Positions 42,547 to 50,109 of a DNA stretch of 64,000 bases are shown in pieces. Every line of letters starts with the position of its first letter. The first letter of the stretch is position 1. The notes below the pieces were generated by a model. It was not told where the DNA came from, did not search any database, and saw only the letters and a program-made list of their open reading frames with translations. Position numbers and translations under genes: made by a program. Source of the DNA: OLB6 sp964467455 (GTDB lineage Bacteria > Bacteroidota > Ignavibacteria > Kapaibacteriales > Kapaibacteriaceae); assembly GCA_964467455.1 (NCBI GenBank), contig CAYXQJ010000015.1, positions 10,326-74,325 on the forward strand, written 5' to 3'.

Positions 42547-43478
42547 TCGTACGCAAGCTCCTCCGCCCGAGCCGTGTGTGGACGTACGTCCACCGCGAGG
42601 TCATCACGGTCACCGTACTGTCGATCACCGTCGCCGTTGCGTTCACTTACGGCAATGTTGATGTCTCCATGCCGTTCATGCCGCTTGGTGTATTAGGCAC
42701 GGCATTGGCGATCACGATGGGCTTTCGCAACCAGACTGCCTATGCGCGTTGGTGGGAGGCGCGCACGGCGTGGGGCAACATTGTGAACACGAGCCGACAG
42801 TATGCGCGACTTGTGCGCACGTTCACCGACAGTCATCGTCATCACGAAGCGTACAACCCAGAGGAGGCAGAGCAGTTCATCGAACGCATGATCCGTCGGC
42901 AGATCGCATGGTGCCATGCGTTGCGCTACCAGTTGCGACAGCAGCCACTAGATGACGATGTGAAGCGCCATCTGTCTGACGAAGAGTTCAACGCTGTCGT
43001 ACAGCGTCACAATCCGGCGAACACGCTGATGACGAATGCCGGACGCGACATCTACGATGCAATGTCAACGCACATCTTACAGGGCTTTGACAGCTTTCAG
43101 TTGGAAGGATGTCTTGCGCAGCTGCAAGGCGCTCAAGGAACGTGTGAGCGTATCAAGAACACGCCGCTGCTGCGTCAGTATGGTTACTTTACCACAGTCT
43201 TCCTGTGGGCCTTCTTGATCATGACGCCGTTCGCGATGGCCTCGCTGTGGCAAACATCCACAGGTCGTTGGCTAAGCGTTCCGCTCTCAGCCATTGTTGC
43301 CTTCATCTTCACGATCGTCGACAAAGCCGGGCGCGTCACTGAAGATCCGTTCGCAAACGCGATTCAGGATGTGCCGATGTCGGCCATCACCCGTACGATC
43401 GAGCGAGATCTGCTGGATACGATCGGCGGAATTGAATTGCCGGAGGCTGTTGCTGCTAACGATGGCTACTTGATGTGA
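42543..43478 (+). CDS. Bestrophin-family anion channel protein
   Basis: A 311-residue membrane protein of the bestrophin/UPF0187 family: MIVRKLLRPSRVWTYVHREV, LAITMGFRNQTAYARWWEAR and TSRQYARLVRTF, then a second pair of helices (FFTTV-like YFTTVFLWAFLIMTPFAMAS) and the tail VTEDPFANAIQDVPM. Bacterial members form pentameric ion channels. ATGA overlap with the preceding reductase shows co-transcription. Confidence 0.92.
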   Translation: MIVRKLLRPSRVWTYVHREVITVTVLSITVAVAFTYGNVDVSMPFMPLGVLGTALAITMGFRNQTAYARWWEARTAWGNIVNTSRQYARLVRTFTDSHRHHEAYNPEEAEQFIERMIRRQIAWCHALRYQLRQQPLDDDVKRHLSDEEFNAVVQRHNPANTLMTNAGRDIYDAMSTHILQGFDSFQLEGCLAQLQGAQGTCERIKNTPLLRQYGYFTTVFLWAFLIMTPFAMASLWQTSTGRWLSVPLSAIVAFIFTIVDKAGRVTEDPFANAIQDVPMSAITRTIERDLLDTIGGIELPEAVAANDGYLM

Positions 43479-43485
43479 ACGTAGA

Positions 43486-45681
43486 TCAGTAGAGAACACG
43501 GAGTCGACGGATCTCACGGCCAGACTCCGCCACCAATAGATACACCCCTCTTGACGTAAGCTGCGTATCGAAGCGTAGGTTGTTGGCGAGAACACTGGCA
43601 ACACACTGACCTCTGACATCAAGGATACGCACGAGGGCAGAAGCCAAGCCATGATCCCATGCGATGATGCCATCGTCGGTCGAGATACCGATCGGAGAGT
43701 CAGGAGACTCGGTGATGGATGCATCACCTCCGACACTTACCGTAGGATCAAGTGTTGGGTGAAAGAGGATCAATTCTCGATTGGTCTTATCCAGCAGTAC
43801 TAGTGTGTTGTTATTCACTGCGACCATTGTCTTTGCCATGTCGTCATTGACAAGATCCTTCTCGATAAGCTGGTAGTTCCAGCGAGTGCCGTCCGTGACA
43901 AACGTGCCGTAGTTGTTGCGATCGGGTGTTCTCCAGAGTCCCATGATCTGATCGTTGTATCGGCGAGCTGCGATCAGTGCAGAAGGGCCATAGTCAGGAA
44001 CGTTCAACAACGTGGAGCGTTCTGTGTAGGTGTTGTAGTCTGCTTCCCAGATGAAGCATGGCAGATCCGGTGAGGACTTGCGACTGTGCATGACGAGTAC
44101 TTTATTATCTCCCGTCTGCAGCAACACCTCCGGGATCAGGTCGTCGATCGGGGGTACGATCGATCCTGATAACCACAACGCACTGCCTTTGGCTTGGATC
44201 AGTTGCGAATTCTTCCAGCTGTAGTGCGCGCTGATGAACCGACCGTCACCACCCACTTGATACATTGGTGTAGCATAGATACTATACTGGTTTCTAGAAG
44301 GAATCGTGCGATCCCACGATCGCCCCCAATCATCAGAAAACCAGAGACTATCGAGAGATGAGCTGTAGTTCCCCGCGTACACGACCCACGCTAAGGAATC
44401 ACGCGTGGTAAGTCGCACGATACTGCCGAAAGGGCGGGCATCATTCGACGTTGGCGTGATCAGATGAGACGATGGAAAATAACGCGGGTATCCAACGTGT
44501 CGGGTCACAATGCATGAAGTGTCGAAGCATTGTGTCTCAAGGATATTCGGGGCCGCTGTTGGTAAGCGATAACCGCGCAGGCCTTTACCGTCACGGATGT
44601 CGAACTCGATTAGGCTGGCATACGTCAACGAGTCTTCGGGAACAAGATCGAAGTTCTGCCGATGAGCGCGTGCAGGGATCGCGATGGTAGAATCAGATAC
44701 TCTCGCTGCCACATTGCCAAGCGAATAGAATGGGACGAACCAATAGTCATAACCGCTCGCGATCGAGCTGATGATGTTTCTATCATCCGATCTACAGGTA
44801 TTCATGAGCACAGTCGATGACAGCGCAAGCAGCCTGGTTTGCGGTTGCCATGTGTGATCAATGATGTATGCGTTCCGAATCGGAGTGTATTCAAACAGCG
44901 AACCTCTGATCATAAATATCCTGATCTCGCTCGCTACTAGGTGGGCGAAGGTTGAATCGTTGAGACTAACGACTGACCTGCCAGGCTTACCCTTTGTCAA
45001 TGTCTTCCACTTTCCGGAGCGAAGGTCAACGACGAGTAGGTACTCATCAGCGCGGGAGTTGGTGACCAAGTAGCGAGACGTACCAGCGATCCATGAGATC
45101 GACCTATCGAGGTTGACGACTTCAGTGATGTTTGATCCATCGGATCGAAGGACGACTCCATCTTTGCGAGCGATGTACAACAAGGTGTCAAAGCTTGACA
45201 CCGCGGCGAGGTCGCCACTGTACATGACCTTCGCCGACGACAACGGAGCGTCAACTAAACACGTCCACACGTTGCTTTCTGTTACGACCACGACCACTTT
45301 GTGCGTCCATAATGTGACCTGTGTGATAGGTTCACCGAGATCGTGTCGTTCCAATTCGACCATGTCGGGCCACGCATATTTGATCAGCGTTGATCCTGTT
45401 GAGCCATAGATGTAGCGACCATCGATCGCGACAGCATCATCTAGCCGATCATTGATCTCACCAAAGTGCATCGTGACCTTCGAAGTCCCGTGTGGGTGCA
45501 CCCACGTCAGGCCACTCTCACCGATGATCGTTGTGACCAATCCCGAGGGGTCGGGATTTGCAGCAATGATCTTGTCGTGCCATGGAAGTGTCAGTGTTAC
45601 CCGTTTTGTTGCCAGTGTATCGAGCGCGAAAGACGTCGATACCGCAAGCAGGAATGAGATCATCAGTGGGGCACTTTTCAC
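43486..45681 (-). CDS. Large secreted protein with T9SS sorting domain
   Basis: A 731-residue exported protein with signal peptide (PLMISFLLAVSTSFALDTLA), a long beta-propeller-like body (YIYGSTGSTLIKYAWPDMVE, LWFSDDWGRSWDRTI with sialidase/BNR-type repeats) and a C-terminal T9SS sorting domain (SALVRILDVRGQCVASVL, SRGVYLLVAESGREIRRLRV). It would be displayed on the cell surface. No catalytic motif recognised. Convergent with the bestrophin gene, eight bases apart. Confidence 0.8.
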   Translation of the reverse strand: MKSAPLMISFLLAVSTSFALDTLATKRVTLTLPWHDKIIAANPDPSGLVTTIIGESGLTWVHPHGTSKVTMHFGEINDRLDDAVAIDGRYIYGSTGSTLIKYAWPDMVELERHDLGEPITQVTLWTHKVVVVVTESNVWTCLVDAPLSSAKVMYSGDLAAVSSFDTLLYIARKDGVVLRSDGSNITEVVNLDRSISWIAGTSRYLVTNSRADEYLLVVDLRSGKWKTLTKGKPGRSVVSLNDSTFAHLVASEIRIFMIRGSLFEYTPIRNAYIIDHTWQPQTRLLALSSTVLMNTCRSDDRNIISSIASGYDYWFVPFYSLGNVAARVSDSTIAIPARAHRQNFDLVPEDSLTYASLIEFDIRDGKGLRGYRLPTAAPNILETQCFDTSCIVTRHVGYPRYFPSSHLITPTSNDARPFGSIVRLTTRDSLAWVVYAGNYSSSLDSLWFSDDWGRSWDRTIPSRNQYSIYATPMYQVGGDGRFISAHYSWKNSQLIQAKGSALWLSGSIVPPIDDLIPEVLLQTGDNKVLVMHSRKSSPDLPCFIWEADYNTYTERSTLLNVPDYGPSALIAARRYNDQIMGLWRTPDRNNYGTFVTDGTRWNYQLIEKDLVNDDMAKTMVAVNNNTLVLLDKTNRELILFHPTLDPTVSVGGDASITESPDSPIGISTDDGIIAWDHGLASALVRILDVRGQCVASVLANNLRFDTQLTSRGVYLLVAESGREIRRLRVLY

Positions 45682-45697
45682 GAAGACCTTTCAGATT

Positions 45698-45755
<58 letters not shown>

Positions 45756-47216
45756 TCACTTCTTCCGATACTCCTGCACCTCGATCTCATACTTGCGGAT
45801 CTTGTTGTGCAGGGTCTCGCGGCTGACGCCGAGGATGGCAGCGGCTTTGCTGACGTTGCCATTGGTACGCTCAAGGGTCTTCTCAACTTTGAGTTGATCC
45901 ATGCGGGCCATCTCATCCTTGAGGGAGAGGTCATTGGAGAGATCGACCGATTCAAGGTCATTGGATTTATCGACGTTCACTGACGTCGGTAGCGGAGCGG
46001 CCTCTGCCGGTAGACGTCGGGCAACGCTTGACGGGCTGCTCGTTGGAGCACGTCGGAGAATGCGGCCTAGGTCAGACACTTCAAGTTGGTCACTCGCAAT
46101 GGTCTGTAGCGCTACGCGCAGCACACTCACGAGTTCGCGGACGTTGCCGGGCCAGGTGTATTCGGCCAGATGGTCCATCGCCGCCGGTGAGATGGTCTTG
46201 CGATCTTGCATCTCGCGATTATGTTTTGCCAGATAGTGTTCGGCGATCAACGGAATGTCTTCTACACGCTCACGCAACGACGGGATGTAGATCTCACATT
46301 CACGCAGACGGTGATAGAGCTGATCGCGGAATCGTCCTTCAGCCATGGCGGCGACGAGGTCGCGGTCAGTGGCTGAGACAAAACGAATGTCCACCTCTTC
46401 GGTCTCAACACTCCCCACACGCCGCACGGCCTTTTGTTCAAGGGGCAGGAGCAGATTCGCCTGCAGATTCAACGGCATGTCGCCGATCTCGTCCAAGAAC
46501 AACGTGCCTTTATGCGCCTGGTGGAACAGACCTTTCTTGTTCTCCATAGCGCCCGAGAACGCCCCCTTCACATGACCGAACAATTCGGATTGGAAGAGGT
46601 CGCGCGGGATGTTGGGGATGTCGACGGTGATGAAGGGATGTTTTGCACGACGGCTGACGCCGTGGAGAGCTTGGGCCACGAGTTTTTTACCCGTACCCGT
46701 CTCGCCGGTGATCAAAACGTTCAGACCGGTGCGACCGTAACGCAAGATCTTGTCGGCCACATCCATCATCGCCGCACTGCGTCCGACGATGCCCTGTGTC
46801 TCGATGACCTTGCGGAGTTCTTCGTTAGACCTGTCGGCCGCAACACGCTCCATGGCGCTGTTGAGGACGCCGATCAGGCGCTCGTTCGTGAGACTTGATT
46901 TGTCGATGAAGTTGATAGCACCAAGCTTGGTCGCCCGGACTGCCGTTTCGATCGTGCCTTTGCCGGAGATCATGATCACCGGGATGGACGGGTAATGTCG
47001 GATGGACTGTTCGAGAACGTCCAGCCCTGTCAGCTTCGACTCACTACCAAACTCAATGTCGAGCAACATCAGCCCGACCTCTCCATGGTGATCCTCAAGA
47101 AAGGCCAGCGCCGATTCCGGGCTATGGCGAAGTTCGGACTCCCACCCCTGTGCACGCACTACGTCGGCAAGGGTGTTGCAGAAGTCACGATTATCATCAA
47201 CAATAAGGATCTTCAT
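45756..47216 (-). CDS. NtrC-family sigma-54-dependent response regulator
   Basis: A 486-residue regulator: receiver domain (VDDNRDFCNTLADVVR; phosphoacceptor Asp in MLLDIEFGSES; Lys in FIDKSSL), AAA+ domain (Walker A TGETGTGKKLVAQALHG, Walker B LFLDEIGDM) and a Fis-type helix-turn-helix (TNGNVSKAAAILGVSRETLH). The sigma-54 contact loop is GAFSGA instead of the usual GAFTGA, a conservative change. It activates RpoN promoters on phosphorylation; the partner kinase is not in the window. Nine bases after the lipoprotein gene. Confidence 0.93.
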   Translation of the reverse strand: MKILIVDDNRDFCNTLADVVRAQGWESELRHSPESALAFLEDHHGEVGLMLLDIEFGSESKLTGLDVLEQSIRHYPSIPVIMISGKGTIETAVRATKLGAINFIDKSSLTNERLIGVLNSAMERVAADRSNEELRKVIETQGIVGRSAAMMDVADKILRYGRTGLNVLITGETGTGKKLVAQALHGVSRRAKHPFITVDIPNIPRDLFQSELFGHVKGAFSGAMENKKGLFHQAHKGTLFLDEIGDMPLNLQANLLLPLEQKAVRRVGSVETEEVDIRFVSATDRDLVAAMAEGRFRDQLYHRLRECEIYIPSLRERVEDIPLIAEHYLAKHNREMQDRKTISPAAMDHLAEYTWPGNVRELVSVLRVALQTIASDQLEVSDLGRILRRAPTSSPSSVARRLPAEAAPLPTSVNVDKSNDLESVDLSNDLSLKDEMARMDQLKVEKTLERTNGNVSKAAAILGVSRETLHNKIRKYEIEVQEYRKK

Positions 47217-47225
47217 GAGGCAGGT

Positions 47226-47690
47226 TCATTCCTTGGGTACCAAATTCATGAGGTCGTCATACAACGCCCGCATGTCGCGACTCTGGAACGTGGAAAGTTC
47301 CGGGTTCCAAACCGCGCGTAAATATACGTTTGTCGGCGCGTTCGTGTACTCTATGAACCGAGCCCGTGTTCCCGGTGAATACAGCGCCTGCACCTTCAAA
47401 AACACGGTGTTCACATCCATTGCCGTCTGGCAATACACCTTCTGATCGATCACGGCCGTATGCTTCCGCGTTGTGTCCGTACCCGAGACCGTCACCGTCC
47501 ACAACTCGCCCTTGCTGTCCAGCTCATACACCACCACACCTCCCGCCTCCGACGTTGTTCCCCAGCGGATCTTCAACTCCTGCTGATTCTCTTTGATGCA
47601 GGGGGCAACCTTTTCCGGTCGATCGATCGTTGAACAACCAACAATCATGATGCATAATGCACTGAAGATCAAGCATAATGCATGATGCAT
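47226..47690 (-). CDS. Lipoprotein with a repeat-derived signal peptide
   Basis: About 154 residues, unknown function. Signal peptide MHHALCLIFSALCIMIVGC ends in a lipobox. The mature part has strands such as AGGVVVYELDSKGELWTV, then RARFIEYTNAPTNVYLRAVW. The striking point is that codons 2-14 of the signal lie in a 7-base tandem array, giving the seven-residue recurrence ALCLIFS-ALC. Other in-frame ATGs upstream (47735, 47711) would lengthen the N-terminus through the same array, so the start is not certain. Nine bases before the regulator gene. Confidence 0.65.
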   Translation of the reverse strand: MHHALCLIFSALCIMIVGCSTIDRPEKVAPCIKENQQELKIRWGTTSEAGGVVVYELDSKGELWTVTVSGTDTTRKHTAVIDQKVYCQTAMDVNTVFLKVQALYSPGTRARFIEYTNAPTNVYLRAVWNPELSTFQSRDMRALYDDLMNLVPKE

Positions 47691-47737
47691 GAGAAACTGT
47701 GAACGAAGCATGCTGCATTCTGAATTATGCATCATGC
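47647..47737. repeat. Long degenerate heptad array ATNATGC x13
   Basis: Thirteen 7-base units (ATGATGC, ATAATGC, ACTGAAG, ATCAAGC, ATAATGC, ATGATGC, ATGAGAA, ACTGTGA, ACGAAGC, ATGCTGC, ATTCTGA, ATTATGC, ATCATGC). It runs from the gltX stop codon (47732-47734) through the gap and over the signal-peptide codons of the next gene. Confidence 0.88.
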
Positions 47738-49183
47738 ATCAACTAAGAATGAATCGATCCGCAACAAACAACGATCTACTCCCAACAACTTGATGGTGTC
47801 GTACAATTCAGCGCCGACCTCGCGATGGGTGACCACAAGGCGGAGTGGCTTCATCATCTTGCCCATCTTGAGTCCGGCAGAAGCGGCGGCTTCGTTAGCC
47901 AGTGCTTTGAACGCATCGACGGATGCGAGTGCGTCTTCATTGAGTCCTTGACGAAATGCCGCAATGGCCTTCACAAGGTCGGCATCGTTCTTAAGTGCGG
48001 ACCACGTTTCGGCGTCAACATCCACAAGCGTGTCGCTGAAGAGATAGTCGCCGAATTCAACGAGGTCGCGCAGGAAGGTCACACGCTCGCGCAGTAGGGC
48101 GACCACCTGTGTCACGTATGCGATGTCGGTGAATGCATAGCCCCTTTCCACAAGAAGTGGATGGAGTTCTTGGGCGAGGGCGGCGGGGTCGGCAGCACCG
48201 AGGTACTGCGAGTTCATCCAGTCGAGTTTCTTGTAGTCGAAGATTGCGCCGGCTTTGCTGACACGTTCAAGGGAGTAGGCGGCGATGAGTTCGTCCATCG
48301 AGAACTTCTCTTGTTCGGTGCCCGGATTCCAGCCGCAGAGGGCCACGTAGTTGACGAGGGCCTGCGGGAAGTAGCCCTTGGTGATGAAGTCGCGCACCAT
48401 CACGTCGCCATGACGTTTGCTCATCTTGGAACGATCCGGGTTGAGCAACAGCGGCACGTGGGCAAAGATGGGCGGCTCCCAACCGAAGGCGCGGTAGAGC
48501 AGGACGTGCTTGGGTGTGGACGGTAGCCACTCTTCGGCGCGGATGACGTGGGTGATCTCCATCAAATGATCATCAACAACGTTGGCCAGGTGATACGTGG
48601 GGAAGCCGTCGCTCTTGAGCAGGATCTGATCGTCGATCTCGCGTCCGTTGACGATCACGTCACCGCGCACTTGATCATGGAACCGGATGTCTTCATGTTG
48701 TGGCACCTTGAGTCGGATCACATGATCGGCCCCTTCTTCCAACAACCGCTGCGTCTCGTGTTCGCCAAGGGTGAACTGGTTACGCATCGACGAACGATCA
48801 TATTTCGGCGCGATGCCGGCATCTTGCTGTCGTTTACGCATGGCATCGAGCTCTTCCGAGGTATCGAAGGCATAATAGGCCGTACCGTTCTCGATGAGCT
48901 TCATGCCGTACGTACGATACAGATCGAAGCGTTCGCTTTGCACATAGGGTCCGTGGTTGCCGCCAACGTGCGGGCCTTCATCAAACACTACACCGGCCCA
49001 GGCCAGCGATGAGATCTGTTCTTCGATGGCACCTTCAACAAAGCGCGTACGGTCGGTGTCCTCGATACGCAGGATACACGTCCCGCCATGATGTTTGGCG
49101 AACAGATAGTTGTACAAGGCCGTACGCAAGCTTCCAATATGCAGGAAGCCGGTAGGGGAAGGGGCGAAGCGGACGCGAACCAT
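47732..49183 (-). CDS. gltX: Glutamyl-tRNA synthetase
   Basis: A 483-residue class I synthetase that charges tRNA-Glu. HIGH-type motif in PSPTGFLHIGSLRTALYNY at 8-26, KMSKR-type motif RSKMSKRHGDV near 252. Other marks: ILRIEDTDRTRFVEG and ALCGWNPGTEQE. Length is normal. The stop codon lies in a heptad array; the start is followed (on the forward strand) by an octad array that separates it from queD. Confidence 0.96.
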   Translation of the reverse strand: MVRVRFAPSPTGFLHIGSLRTALYNYLFAKHHGGTCILRIEDTDRTRFVEGAIEEQISSLAWAGVVFDEGPHVGGNHGPYVQSERFDLYRTYGMKLIENGTAYYAFDTSEELDAMRKRQQDAGIAPKYDRSSMRNQFTLGEHETQRLLEEGADHVIRLKVPQHEDIRFHDQVRGDVIVNGREIDDQILLKSDGFPTYHLANVVDDHLMEITHVIRAEEWLPSTPKHVLLYRAFGWEPPIFAHVPLLLNPDRSKMSKRHGDVMVRDFITKGYFPQALVNYVALCGWNPGTEQEKFSMDELIAAYSLERVSKAGAIFDYKKLDWMNSQYLGAADPAALAQELHPLLVERGYAFTDIAYVTQVVALLRERVTFLRDLVEFGDYLFSDTLVDVDAETWSALKNDADLVKAIAAFRQGLNEDALASVDAFKALANEAAASAGLKMGKMMKPLRLVVTHREVGAELYDTIKLLGVDRCLLRIDSFLVDA

Positions 49184-49190
49184 GTTAATC

Positions 49191-49230
49191 AGCTAGTTAG
49201 CTAGACAGCTAGATAGTTAGTTAGTTAGAA
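49191..49230. repeat. Octad array AGCTAGNN x5
   Basis: AGCTAGTT, AGCTAGAC, AGCTAGAT, AGTTAGTT, AGTTAGAA: period 8, in the 67-base gap between queD and gltX. Confidence 0.88.
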
Positions 49231-49237
49231 TTAGACT

Positions 49238-49258
49238 CAACCCTCTACCCTCAACCCT
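49238..49258. repeat. Heptad array CAACCCT/CTACCCT x3
   Basis: Three 7-base units of the same type as the array at 45698-45753, overlapping the last codons and TGA stop (49251-49253, reverse strand) of queD. Confidence 0.85.
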
Positions 49259-49682
49259 CGTGGACTGATGAAATGACTTCCGCATATGTCTTCTCCGTCT
49301 CATACACGCGCACCTTGACGTGCGTGATCGAGTGTTGTGGCGGAAGAGCGCGGATGACGTGTTCAAGAATGTAGCGAGAGATATTTTCTGCGGTAGTAGG
49401 GAAGTCAACGCGGACGACCTTCATGGGGTGGTCCGTGAAGAACTGTTGCATGAGCGAGTCGGACGAGTCGAGCAAAAAACAATGATCAAGTTGATCGATC
49501 AGTGGCTGGACCATTGTCTTGAGGTCGAAGTAGTCCATGACCATACCTGACGCGTCCGGTTCACCTGTTAGGATGACGTGGGCTTCGTACGAATGACCGT
49601 GCAGGTTCTTGCAAAGTCCGGCGTGCGTGGGGAGGCGATGCCCCATCTCCCATTTGAACTCTTTGGAGATCGTGGTGAGCAT
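49251..49682 (-). CDS. queD: 6-carboxytetrahydropterin synthase QueD
   Basis: A 143-residue enzyme of the 6-pyruvoyl-tetrahydropterin synthase family making the pterin intermediate of queuosine. Zinc His residues and catalytic Cys: GHRLPTHAGLCKNLHGHSYE; later FPTTAENISRYIL and VYETEKTYAEV. ATG 49682 is two bases after queF stop, so the pair is an operon. The last codons are set in a heptad repeat. Confidence 0.93.
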   Translation of the reverse strand: MLTTISKEFKWEMGHRLPTHAGLCKNLHGHSYEAHVILTGEPDASGMVMDYFDLKTMVQPLIDQLDHCFLLDSSDSLMQQFFTDHPMKVVRVDFPTTAENISRYILEHVIRALPPQHSITHVKVRVYETEKTYAEVISSVHEG

Positions 49683-49684
49683 GA

Positions 49685-50023
49685 TCAGGACTTGTGATGT
49701 TCCACTTCGATGATGCTGTTGATCCCGCCTCTGGCCTTCCAGTCGGCTGTGACCTTGATCCACAGCGGGTCCATCGCGGCAACGAGATCGTCGAGGATCT
49801 GGTTGGTGACCGCTTCGTAGAAGATGCCGCGGCTGCGGAAGTCGAGGTAATAATACTTCAGCGCCTTGAGCTCGACGCAGACCTCGTTCGGGATGTATTG
49901 GATGGTGATCGTCCCGAAATCCGGCAGACCCGTCTTAGGGCATACCGAGGTGAATTCCGGGTTAACGTGCGTGATCGTGAACCGGCGTCCGGGACGCGGA
50001 TTCGGGAAGGTTTCGAGTTCCAT
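49685..50023 (-). CDS. queF: 7-cyano-7-deazaguanine reductase QueF (short form)
   Basis: A 112-residue unimodular NADPH-dependent nitrile reductase reducing preQ0 to preQ1. Catalytic Cys and Asp in TSVCPKTGLPDFGTI; the QueF motif in VELKALKYYYLDFRSRG. ATG 50023 chosen because the protein then has the usual short-form length; the frame upstream runs through a strong hairpin. Operon with queD. Confidence 0.95.
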   Translation of the reverse strand: MELETFPNPRPGRRFTITHVNPEFTSVCPKTGLPDFGTITIQYIPNEVCVELKALKYYYLDFRSRGIFYEAVTNQILDDLVAAMDPLWIKVTADWKARGGINSIIEVEHHKS

Positions 50024-50054
50024 AGACGCAAATTTACCGCTTATTGAACGAACA

Positions 50055-50083
50055 GCGCCGTGCCCTTTTGGGGAGCACGGCGC
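50055..50083. terminator. Strong GC hairpin between sppA and queF
   Basis: GCGCCGTGC (50055-50063) and GCACGGCGC (50075-50083) form a perfect 9-bp stem that can be extended by CCC/GGG in the loop. It lies 27 bases beyond the sppA stop on the reverse strand. There is no T tract after it, so it may slow polymerase or protect the sppA 3' end, or shape the queF leader. Confidence 0.5.
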
Positions 50084-50109
50084 CGATAACAGGTCAATAT
50101 CGGAACAGG

